Shown: one piece after another, positions 24,201-35,326 of the stretch
How the letters are laid out: every line of letters begins with the position of its first letter
Position numbering within the stretch: the stretch's first letter is position 1
From: Setaria digitata
Lineage: Eukaryota; Nematoda; Chromadorea; Rhabditida; Setariidae
Assembly (NCBI GenBank): GCA_003640385.1
Contig: RCAB01000050.1
Span: 1-64,000 of the forward strand
DNA length: 64,000 nucleotides
Reading direction: 5' to 3'
The notes under the pieces: model-generated
Database searches by the model: none
Seen by the model: the letters and a program-made list of their open reading frames with translations, nothing else
Told to the model about the DNA's origin: nothing
Made by a program: the position numbers and the translations under genes

Positions 24201-26963
24201 GGAAGATCGAAATAGAACATCAAAAAAAGAAAGCAGAAGTGGTGATAATTTCAGATACAATTCTCATTATAAAACACTAGTCAGAGAAAAAAAAAATCAT
24301 TTCTAGCAACAAAAATTTTATGAAACTATTTCCTAGATGTTGACATTTTCACAATTTGTTTCCTGATAATATTAATAGGAATTTAAATGAGTTTTTTTTT
24401 AAGTTATAATTTCTAGTAAAATCCAGTCGAAAATCAGCAAAGTCAGAAAAAGAACGAAAAATGAGTGAGCCACAAGAATGCAAGGTTGATGAAGAAATGG
24501 AAAAAACAGTAGAAACGAATACCGAATATAATGAGGTAAAGTGATATGCTATGCAAAGGTGAACGACGGATATGTGCGATATTTCGATGTTTTAACAAAA
24601 ATGATATGCGCTTATCAGCCTTATCATTCATTCACCATTCACCTTAAGCAATATTCATATATCATTTATTCATATTAGCTGTAGGAGCCAATTTGCTATC
24701 TGCAAATATTAATTCCATATGATTTATATCATCTCATTTCATTATGATAATCATCTCAGCATCACTTTCTCATAGGAATTTTGAGCTTGGAAATCTCAAA
24801 TGATCTGATAAATCTATATGAAAACTTATCACGTGATTACCTTTTCAGGATCAAAAAGATGACCGAACAGAATGCAATGAAGAGATCAATGTACAAGATC
24901 CTAAGAAGCAAAAAATGAAAAAACAAGATGGTATGGTCGATTCTAATTCGGAAACTTTGCAATAAGCGTTTCTCTCTTAGCGGATTCAAAAAAAATCCTT
25001 TTTAGGTCGTTTGGAAGCTAGGAAGGATGCAAAACTGCAACCAAAGCAGGCTGAAATGGCAAAAGCAGCATTAGAAAGTGAAAGCCCACTAATGAAGACA
25101 GAAAGTAGAACATCAGAAGAATCAGAGATGGAATCAGATTCAAACCCGATATTCAGTACTCCAACGGTATCACCAAGTGAACCTCCTTCAGTACAACCAA
25201 CCGTATCGTCAAGTTCAAGTTTGCCATTACAAGAATCGATTTCAAATGCACCACCATGTCCACCAGTAGCAGAATCCATCACAAAGCCAAAAATTGAAAG
25301 CCCTCAGACATCGATTTCACCTGAATCTATTGGAAAACCAGAAACAGAATCTAATGAGGCATTATTAACACCACCAACGGAATCCATTCCAGTAGAGCCT
25401 TCCATAACCCCGGAAACTGAAACCTCAACTCAAATTCTGCCACCACCCCTATCTATTGCAGAACCAAAAGCTGGATTATCTACTTCACCAGTACCATTAG
25501 TGGAACCTGCCACGGCGCCAGAAACTCAAGTCGGACCGGTACCACCAGTAGAATCTGTTACAGTGCCAGAAACTCAAGTCGGAGCAGTACCACCAGTAGA
25601 ATCTGCTACAGTGCCAGAGACTCAAGTAAAACCGGCAACGCCAATAGGATCTGCAACAGTTCCAGAAATTCGAGCAGAACCGGTACTACCGGCGGAGACT
25701 GCCAAAGCGCCAGAAACTCAAGTAGGACCGGTACCGTCAGTAGAACCTGCCACAGTGCGAGAAACTCAAGTCGGACCAGTACTACCAGTAGAATCTGCTA
25801 CAGTGCCAGAGACTCAAGTAAAACCGGCAACGCCAATAGGATCTGCAACAGTTCCAGAAATTCGAGCAGAACCGGTACTACCGGCGGAGACTGCCACAGT
25901 GCCAGAAACTCAAGTCGGACCGGTAACACCAGTAGGACTTGCAATAGTTCCAGAAATTCGAGCAAAACCGGCAGCACCAGTAAGATCTGCGACAGTGGCT
26001 GAAACGCAGTTACTAATTTCCACATCATTGCCACCATTACAACCGAGCAAAATGCCAGAAAATGACATGCCGTCTCAACTTTCGACATTATCTGAATCTA
26101 CTGGAAAGCCAGGAACTGATTCACTTGCTCCACCGGTACCATCAACAGATTCTGTCACAGCACCAGAAACCGAAGCACCAACTATAGCAACAGTAACAAC
26201 TGCAGAATTCAAAAAAGAGCCAGAAATTGGAAAACGAACTGAGCCACCAATATTGTCTGAATCTCTTCCTAAGCCAGAAGCTAAATTGCCTTCCTCACTA
26301 CTGACATCATTACCAACAGAATCCGACACAATGGCAAAAACTCAATTACCCTTATTAATGCCAGAAGTGGAAAGAATAGAAGCTGAAATGCCAACACAGC
26401 CATCAATTTCACCTGAAATGCTTACAAAATTAGAAACCAATTTACCTAGTTCATCTGAAAAGCCACCAACAGAATTTGCCATTAAACCAAAAGACGAAAT
26501 GCTAATTCCACCATCTGTGTCTCCAACAAAATCTGCTCCATTGAAACCGGAAATCAAAGATACTATCATATCAAGTAAATCCTTAATAGAATCCACTGGT
26601 GATGTGGAATCATGCAAGGAAACGAAAGCACCTGATGAATCAACGAGAAGCATACCCGTGGAAGATGATTCCACGTCATCGGAAGTTCGAATGAAAGATA
26701 CGGTGAAAACAACGGCAAAACCGGAAAGTGAATATAATGCTGCTATTGATGATGCCGGAGTTGGTAAAGTGGAATCAGTGGAGGAAAGAAATTTGAAGGA
26801 TAAAAAGGAACTACAACTAGCTGGCACTGCTGAAGATGATACTGAACCGGTGAAAGATGAAGGAAAGAAAGGACGGAAGAAATCTGATGATGACGAATCA
26901 GAATCATCAGAGGATGATAAGGAGTCCAAAAAATCACAATCCAAAAAGAGCAGCAAACATTAA
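21218..26963 (+). CDS. Unrecognised basic/acidic low-complexity protein with 16-residue repeat array
   Basis: Best exon chain: 21218-about 21241 (MWRRRQFR), 21709-about 21746, about 22286-22328, 22706-22935, 23515-23671, a possible short exon near 23777-23814, one near 24190, 24417-24535, 24849-24930 and 25006-26963 (TAA). Phases agree for exons 1-5 and for the last three; the middle is uncertain. The N-terminal part is extremely basic, with SKSRSSRK and NRSKRKSKRKLRQ, which look like nuclear-localisation signals. It is followed by Glu-rich ELTEFEEIEVVRR, a Ser/Thr run, and further Lys/Arg-rich segments. The last exon (about 650 residues) is Pro/Glu/Thr/Ser-rich with ten 16-residue repeats, then an Asp/Glu/Lys tail ending KSQSKKSSKH. 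No globular domain, signal peptide or membrane segment is seen. I recognise no family; a disordered nuclear or chromatin-associated protein is a guess from composition only. Confidence 0.7.
25518..25997 (+). repeat. Ten in-frame 48-bp (16-residue) tandem repeats
   Basis: Units have the form P-E-(T/I)-(Q/R)-(V/A)-x-P-(V/A)-x-P-x-x-x-A-x-(V/A), starting PETQVGPVPPVESVTV. All ten units are exactly 16 residues. Units 3-4 match 7-8, and a 113-base segment at 25592-25704 recurs exactly 192 bases later (four units), showing recent duplication. The degenerate unit AETQLL follows at 25998. Confidence 0.95.
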
Positions 26964-27762
26964 AGGTTCCATTTGTTTAAAAATTAAAAAATGAAAATTT
27001 CAAAATTAATTTAGGATCAGAATTTTTTAAATGTATTTAAAAGATTTAATGTATCGAAATTGAAAAAAAAATATATATATATAATCTAAAAGACCGAATA
27101 TTAATAAATTTAAAAAAAACAAACAAACAAGCTTAGCTTGATTCAAATTTCAATTCAATTTTTATGGATATGGAAGGAAAATTTGGAGCTTAAAATTATT
27201 TCATAATAAAGAAAATTATGTTTATGATAATTAAAAATTTATGTATTACACTAAATTTCTTTGATATCGATAAGATTCTTTAAAAAAAAAAAAAAAAAAA
27301 AACAATTAAAGCAGTTTTTTTTTTAAAAAAAGTTTACATATCAAATGTAGAATTCAATAAAAGTAAAATAACAGTCTTGAATAGTGAATGAATAATCATA
27401 TTTAAATGTCATGAATAATTTTTATTTCAGACTTGTAAAACAAAAGGAGAAACCTTTGATAATAGCCGATTCAACTATTACTGCAATATTCTAAAGTGTG
27501 GCAAAAGGAAAAAGGAAGAAGCCGTTAAAACTGCATTTTCACCTAATTCAGTGTTGAAATAAAGTGATTTAAAATAATTTAAAAGTGATAATTTAAGAGA
27601 GATAATTGATAATTTCTCATAACAAACATCAAACTTTTGACTTTTTATTGTAATTATTTTAAGAAATGTAACAAAAAAAAAAAAAACTTTCCAATATTTG
27701 CATAAAAAAACCGTGCTACTTTATTGCTATCTTCGAATATAAATGATTATTATCGAAAATTT
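26964..27762. other. Convergent 3' region between repeat-protein gene and MATH/BTB gene
   Basis: A/T-rich, with several AATAAA-type signals on the plus strand (near 27102, 27203 and 27356) that could end the repeat-protein transcript. A TTTCAG at about 27430 could start a 3' untranslated exon. No coding sequence recognised. Confidence 0.5.
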
Positions 27763-29089
27763 TCAACTATCCGTTACAATCATTTCTTTTATTGAACCAA
27801 ATGCTTCCATCGATTTCATACCTTGAAATGTCACCAAATTTGGATCCTTTTCGTATACGTTTGGCTTTGGACCACCAGAAGTTAGCGATATTGTCCTTTC
27901 CGTATTTGTCGTTGGTACACTACAAAAATAAAAAAGTGTTTTTTTTTTTTCTAAAAAAGAAAAAAGTAGAAAAATGAGTAATTTTAATCCATATGTTAAA
28001 GCATAGCAATATCGATTAATTGTAAAATATATCATTTTTTTTTTTGTCCTGAACAACAGTGAATACCTTCATTCCGTTTGATCCATCAGGGTAGAAGACA
28101 AAAGATGGAAAATAAATTTTAATTTACTTTGCTAAATGTTGATCATTCAGGGCCCATCCGGAGCATTGTCGATCCAGAATTTGCCGTTGAAGCTCATCCG
28201 GTAACTCATCAAATCGACCCAATGAAACCATTTCACCTACTCTTCTCTTGAAACTGCAAAAAAAAAAATCCAACTTTTTTTTTTAATGAAATTAAACAGA
28301 AACAAAATGATTTGATCAGTTTAAAATAAATTTTTATCGATAGAAATGGAATAGTAAGAGAAATAAAAATGTAGAAATAATCTTTAAAATGCTTTAAAAA
28401 ATATTTCTTTATTCAGATTTTAATTTAATCGTTAAAATAATTGAAAATTTTATTTGGAATAAGCAATAGGATTTTTAAAATTTAGAAAAGAAAAGTAAAA
28501 AAAATATATCGAGAAATTATATTTAATTAGTCATTGAACTCAAAGTTTTTCTGTTCTAGGAGAAATTTCTGAAAGTCTTGCCTTCCTTCGATACGCAAAA
28601 GATTTGCGTTCAATAAATTTAAGTGATGATATTTAATTGCAAGTTCAAAATTTTCAATCATTGTTGTTGGTGAAAATGTTGGCTCTAATGCTAACATCTG
28701 AAAAAAAAAACTCCAGAATTTAATAATTAATTAAAATTTTAGCAGAATTTTATATTTAATCTCTGGCATTCAATTTAATTTTTATAAAAATAAATTAGTC
28801 CAAGTAATATTTATTTGTTGCATTCAAATAATTTGCACAACGATAAATATATTTTGATAAGATTTCTAGGATAACATCTCCATTAAATTTATAATTAAAA
28901 TGTTCGAAATTATTGTCAGCAATATTTCTCATAAAATATTATTAAAATCCTAAATTTATTTTCTAAAAGTTAGAAAAACTTTATATATTCTTTCTCTCTT
29001 CCTTTCTTATCAAAAAAAATTGTTTTTCATCAAAAAAAGGAAAAAAAAAAGAGAAACTATTCAGTATTTTTCTTTATTTTGAATGTCTT

Positions 29090-29156
<67 letters not shown>

Positions 29157-32100
29157 AAATCAACAACTTTCTTATTCAAAAAAAAGAAACGAAATTTAAC
29201 AAAATAGAAGAGGAAAACAAACTTGGCACAAGTCACTTAGTAAACGTTTCATTCCATGCTCTTCAGCCAATAACATCATTGGCCGTATATACGGTCCCGG
29301 AACAATTATCTGGCTAGGATATAAAAATTGCAACATTTTCAGGACCAAATCAATCATACTAATACCTGCCCTGGCACATGATGCGGCTATCTGTGATGTT
29401 ATTCGCAAAAAATAACCACCTGTTAAAAAAATACACAAGATTTGATGCTAAATTTTGTTAAAGTTTCAAGTAATTTAATTAAGGAGAAAAAAAAAAGGAA
29501 AGACAAGAATGTCTAAATGATAACATTGGAAATGCTAAATTTTACCGTAAAATTTTAAAATTTACAAATAATAATTTCATGAAATTTTTTTTTTAAATTA
29601 AAATAAAAAACTATTACCTCGCAAATTTTCCAAAATATTAATATTGTACAGTGAGAGGATTCCCTTATTAACATGAAATGTTTGACCTGATACCATTAAC
29701 GGTACTGTGTACGGTGGTTGTGGTACAAGAAAATTAAATTGTAACTGTGACAGATATGGATTAATACCTAGGCGATATTGTCGAGCCTATAATTTATTTA
29801 TCTTTTTTCATATAAAATTTTTTCCTTTTAATTTTTCACGTCTAATTTGAAAAACTAAATATTATTAAAAATGTTTATAAACCATAAAAAAAAACTATAC
29901 TTTTAATCATTAAAATCATTTAAGTATTACTTTAATTATTGCTGGACAAATAATGCGATGGTAAATTTCGGTACCAAGTGATTTCGGTTCAAATCCCTGC
30001 TCGATGAGATCTTGCCATACACCTAAAAAGAATTTAAACACGTAAAATTTTGATTTTTTTTTCATCTCCCAAAATTAAATGAAGTAAATGTTCAATCCTT
30101 TAGCTATTTAAAAAGAAGAAATGATATTGGTTGAAAATTTATCAGTGTTACAAACCTCGTTGTTCAGCATCATAAACTAATTCGAGAAGTGTATGATCTA
30201 ATTCTAACTGAATAGCTAATTGAAATTTCTTGACTAAATCCATCTGAAATACAGTAGCAGTGAAGGAAAAAGGAAACAAATTTTCATTTGCAAAATCTTT
30301 TGGATAAACAGCAAACATTATCACCATTTCAATTCGGCAAACAATTCTAAATATTAATTGCTTAATTAATTTAGTAACTTTATTTATATAATGAGCTGAA
30401 GTATAATAACTGCATTATCTGACATCATAAAGAGGAAAATTACCAGAAAAAAAAATGCGTTATCGTGTGAAATAATCAGGAAAACCGGATTTTTTAACCA
30501 GAATGTTCTAATAAAATAAATTAATTTTAAGTTCTAGAAAGTTTAAAGTAATAAATAATCTCAGTTATGGTTAAATATTAAGCAAAGAAAAAGTCAATGC
30601 TAACATCAAGATTAGATATAAATTTAGTAATTCGAGCCATAATTACATCCGCTTTATAACTGATCGCTGCTCGTGAGAGCGCAAAAAGATCGGCGGAAAT
30701 TGGACGATTGGTACGATAAATTTGATAAAGAAGTTCCAAAAAATCATTCCGGTCAAAGTAACACATATCAATTATAGCATTTGGTGCTGCATCATGAAGC
30801 ATCGATGCTGTTCAAAAAAGAAAAAACTAATTTAAAAATAAAGTAATTTATTCCCATGTAAAATTAATTATTTTTTCCTTCTAGTTAAATTTTTTTTCTT
30901 TTTGTTCAGCAAAAATTTACGAAATAATTTCTTTGTTATAGAAAAATTACAGAACAAAATTTAATTTTTGATTTCAATAAATACCAAAATTTTTTGCATA
31001 AACATAAATTTGATAAATTTGATAGTAATTAATGCAATTATTTTAGTTTAATTTTCCACTGAATTATGCTGGCAATTCGAAAAGTTTTTAATTCAATTAA
31101 ACACTTTTACAGTATACCTGTTAAATATTTGTTTGCAAAATAAATTGTTAGAAATAATTATCTTTCATTACGAAAATATTTTAAATCTTTTCCTAATACC
31201 CAACAACAATTTTATTACCTTTTAATACAACTTTATTTTTCTTTTTTCATTTTTTACTTACCCATGTAACGGGAATGTAAAGCAAGTAATGCTTTATTAA
31301 CGTATAACTTTTCGTTTTGCTTAAATACTAATATTACATCACCACCATTCTGGAATGTCGGCAATTTTTGATACAACTGTAATATTTCGATTGGATTGGA
31401 AATATTTGAAAAGAATAAAAATTTTTTCAAAATTAAAATTTTTGTAAAATAAAATTTCTCGTATTGGATATTCTTCTCTAGATCATTTTTATTTTGCGAA
31501 ATTTAAATTAAGCAATTGTTGAGATTTCTATCTTTGAAAAAAATTATAAATTTTTAAACTATCAAAAATTTCTGCTAGAACTTTTGAAATGATTATGCAA
31601 ACAGTATAAGATAAAATTATGCAAAAATTTAAACCTTATTTATCAATCTTATTTCAAATTTGATTCGTTTCACCTTATCATCAGCCAAATTTAATAGTAA
31701 TGGTTGTATTCGATTACCAAATTCTACTAGCATCCGATCAACCACATGTACTCCTTGTTGTTTTTCAGCTATAAATATAATAGTAAATGAATGAAATTTT
31801 GAATAGGTTAAAATTTAAAATTCAACTATTAATAAGCTAATTATCTGTTTAACTAAGATCAATTTTATACTAAAAAATGCTTCTTTTATTTGAAAAAATC
31901 AAGACAGCAAACGATTAAATTTAGCAAAATAATACCAATTTTATCTTAATTTTTAAAAGATAATTCGAATGGCAGATAATATGAAGTTGCCATATCTTAC
32001 ATGCAATTATAAGTGTCTTCACATGTAACTCATAGGTTACGTAATATTTCAGAAATTCAAGTTTACCAGTTCCCACTTTTATTCGAATTTGTGCCGTATA

Positions 32101-33274
32101 TTTCCATTCTGAAAATTCGCATTGCGCACGACCATATAAAAGCACTATCGGATTGGCCATCCATAAAATTAATTTTTAAATTAAACAAAAATTAAAATTA
32201 GATAAGGCAAAAAAATGATAAATTTGATATGAAAAGAAACTCAAAAGTATTTATTTCTCTTTTGACAATGTAACTTCGCCTAATTTATTCTTCCAAAGAA
32301 AAAAAAAAAAGAATAAAATGAAAAAAGTTACCAACTTCTTGAAAAGTAATTTTTTTTTATTTAAAAAAGGTCCCGTTTTCCTAATTGCAAGACTGTACGG
32401 CCTAGTGCAATTTTTATACTAGTCTAGCTTGCTACTTTCTGTAATAATCTAACCGAATTTGGAATATTGTTATATATTCTGAAATAACTTGGAAGAGCAT
32501 AGAAGATTTAGAAGAAAAAAAGTTTTTTGTTTTTGATCTTTTATACGATTCTAAGTATTCCTTCTAACAGATAATTAATGAGAAATTCTCGCACTACTGA
32601 ATATAAAAAAATTCCATTTTGGTCCTTTGTCAAGCAATGAAATCTTTGAAAAATGTTGAAAAGATAAGGATGATAACCTTATCAAGATCAGGATGTACAA
32701 TAAAATCGATATACTCAATTGGAAATTTAATTGCAAGTGGTAATGAATCAATGAACTGTCCTCGAATATGGTGATTGTCAATTACCATGGAAAATTGCAA
32801 CTCCTGAATCGTTGACCAGTTTGGATGACAGGTAATGGTAACATTTTTGTTTGGCTAAAATTAAATGGAATAAAATTTTTAACTTCAGATTTAAAATGAA
32901 ATTAAACTAATCCTAGCAAGCAAACTGTAACATACTTCTTATGAACTGATTATTATACTGTTATCAGTGATTTAGCAAATTATTGATATTACTAGATGAT
33001 TTATTTTCTGACTATATTCAAAGTAATTTTGACGTAATACTAGGCTGAGAATGTATGTGATAATCACAGTAGATTGTTAAATTAGATTACGGTGATTCCA
33101 TCTCTAATCATATTAACTTCAATTACAATATGGAAAAATTTAATCTTGAAAAAAAGAAATCGTATTTTGGCTACTTTCTGTGCATGAATCATCCAGGTGA
33201 TTGCAATTAATTTATTTTGGATCATTTGCAAAACTTACAGCAATCATAGTTTGTACAGCAGCAAATGAATGCAT
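27763..33274 (-). CDS. MATH-domain protein with two BTB/POZ-like domains (BATH-like)
   Basis: About 13 minus-strand exons: 33274-33239, 32856-32682, about 32175-32004, 31771-31675, 31378-31262, 30807-30606, 30243-30155, 30022-29932, 29787-29620, 29420-29222, 28700-28550, 28256-28130 and 27921-27763. It starts MHSFAAVQTMIA; the junction to exon 2 (PNKNVTITCHPNW) is in phase. Exons 2-4 (including SEWKYTAQIRIKVGTGKLEF) are weakly MATH/TRAF-like. Exons 5-7 read as a BTB: GGDVILVFKQNEKLYVNKAL, LALHSRYM, then FLELLYQIYRTNRPISADL and an ALSRAAISYKA helix. A second BTB-like unit follows: PLMVSGQTFHVNKGILSLYN, then IDLVLKMLQFLYPSQIIVPG and MMLLAEEHGMKRLL. The tail includes RRVGEMVSLGRFDELPDELQ. BTB proteins with MATH domains are usually substrate adaptors of CUL3 ubiquitin ligases, the substrate binding MATH. 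That role is inferred, and the MATH assignment is weaker than the BTBs. Confidence 0.72.
29089..29153. repeat. (AT)n microsatellite
   Basis: An almost uninterrupted run of AT dinucleotides of about 60 bases in an intron of the MATH/BTB gene. Confidence 0.95.
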
Positions 33275-35326
33275 CAAAAATACCTGTTTGGAAGGAATAA
33301 TTTGCTGATTCGCAGTGTGCATGTTCACAGAAGTTATGTATAAAACAAATAATGCAAAAACTGAAAATATTTGCAAATTTATATTTCAAATAAATGCCAC
33401 GCAATGTTTTTGCATGTTAATTACAAAGGTTATTGTAAAAATGCAAGTTTGGTAAATTCAATTTTTGCACTTTATGAAAAGCAAAAATTAATTACAATGA
33501 GAAAATAAGAAGAATTAAATTAGCGTTAATCATTGATGCTACAATGTGATGCGAGAAGGAAGTGTAGTAATAAAAGAATTGTTAATATTTCATTTCCTTC
33601 AATTTTGCCAATTTTATTTCATTTTTTTTTTTTTTTTTTGCTGTTGAAATTTAAAATATATCAGGAATTGTCATCTATCCTAAATTCTTATTGCTAAAAT
33701 TAATTATGTAAATAAGTAGTGATTTTTTTTTTTTTGCTCCTTTCCAAACATTCTTATTCTATCATTATAACAATGTTTTTAAATTACATTAATTTAAAGT
33801 AATTCATTAAATTATTAAATTCAGTTTAAAAAATTTCGACTAAGATTTTATATTAAAAGTAAAACGTATATAACATAATTTTTTCGAGAAAAAAAGGATC
33901 TCACTGATCTTTTGGCAACAGAAGTAAACTTTAAACTACAAACTCTCTTATTCAGAAACATTTCTGAATTCATGTTCTAGGAGATCATTAACTAATTAGT
34001 GATTCCTATCATTAAGGATCAGAATTTGAATTTTTTTTTCGAATCATTGTTTCTTTATCACTACCAAAATTATTGATAGCGTTATCACATACTTTGTTCG
34101 CCATATAATAATTCTTCCTCTTGTCTTCAAAAAGTAAAAAAAAAAAGAGGAAAACCTTTAAACAAACCAAATTGACAACAATGAGTTCTCTTCTCATAAA
34201 TTTTCCTAACTTTACTAATTATTTCATACAGTTAGCGAATTCAAATTAATTAAATGTGAATTAGCTAATTGTTGTTTTAAAATTTAACGCATCTTTCTAA
34301 CAGGAAAAAACGCCTCCAAATTGTTAATGCAACTTTCTTATCAAATAAAAACTGTTATCATCGTTGATTAAAAAAAAATCTGATAGCTTTATCTTCGTGA
34401 TATAACTACAATTAAAATGCTGGTTTCCGATTGTCCAATATCAAAAAAAAAAAAAAAGCATTAAACATAATTTCCTTAAAATTACTTAAACAAATTTATA
34501 ATTCAATCAAAAAAAGCAAATGTTGCCGTTGATGAGAGCACTTCTTATTACAAATATTTGTTTAGTTTACAAATTTTAAAAACTTATTTAATAAACTATA
34601 TAATGACGAATGAAAGGAAAAGAACTTTGATGAACTTTTCCGCAAAACTAAAGCAATTAAATAAGTTCAATAAGCATATTATTTACTACATAAGAATTCA
34701 GATGAAATTTCAACAAATTTAAAATACTTCTTTTTTCAAAAAAAAGAAAACATTTAGAAGCAAATTTCGTTTCGCAGCTCTATTGTGTTGGGATTTCAAT
34801 TTTCATCATAACTCAAATTTAAACATCAGCCCACATGTACTTCTCGTCGCATATCGATTTGACAGTTACGGTTGAAATTTCTGCGGAAGCAATGGGAGTT
34901 TAGTGAATTATATGTGTTTTGTTGTAATTATGTGTTGTTTGAATTTGATTTAATTATTTAATTATGAACTACATGTAATTATACGGGATACCTAATTAGC
35001 AGTTATATGTAGTTTGCTAGTAGGTATTTTTATCTACAGGATAAATAATTGAACCAAGACAATTTTTCAAAGATTTCTGTCCATTTCCTTTTCTCATTTT
35101 GTATGTGTGTTGCAGTGCCATCAACGGATATCTGACAGGTTCCCTTGTTTGTTCTCGTGTTATTCAACAAATCATATAGGAGTTTTTTTTTTAAAAATCT
35201 CTGTTATCAGAGCTGAGAATAGAACTAGAATTGGATTTCTGGAATGATTCTTATTATAAGAGGTTAATATAGAGTGGTATTCTCGATGTATGGCTAAGAA
35301 CGGATTAAATGATCATAATTACAGAG
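33275..35326. promoter_or_regulatory. Divergent upstream region of MATH/BTB gene (-) and WDR3 (+)
   Basis: About 2 kb with no supported gene; the minus-strand frame at 34012-34197 has no homology that I recognise. TTACAG|AG at 35319-35326 is a splice acceptor two bases before the WDR3 ATG, the expected place for spliced-leader addition. An imperfect palindrome sits at 34231-34270. Confidence 0.5.
34231..34270. repeat. Imperfect palindrome centred near 34250
   Basis: GTTAGCGAATTCAAATTAAT faces its near reverse complement in AATGTGAATTAGCTAATT with a very short centre and a few mismatches. In an A/T-rich intergenic region some such palindromes arise by chance. Confidence 0.45.

Noticed and set aside
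26342..26956. 204-codon open frame on the minus strand (and smaller ones at 25798-26088 and 26075-26329)
   Set aside because: They are antisense shadows of the low-complexity repeat exon, whose codon pattern keeps other frames open; the plus frame has in-phase upstream exons and clean 16-residue periodicity.
29985..30005. GGTTCAAATCCC, resembling a tRNA T-loop
   Set aside because: No acceptor or anticodon stems around it, and it is the reverse complement of a coding stretch (EQGFEPKSL) in the MATH/BTB gene.
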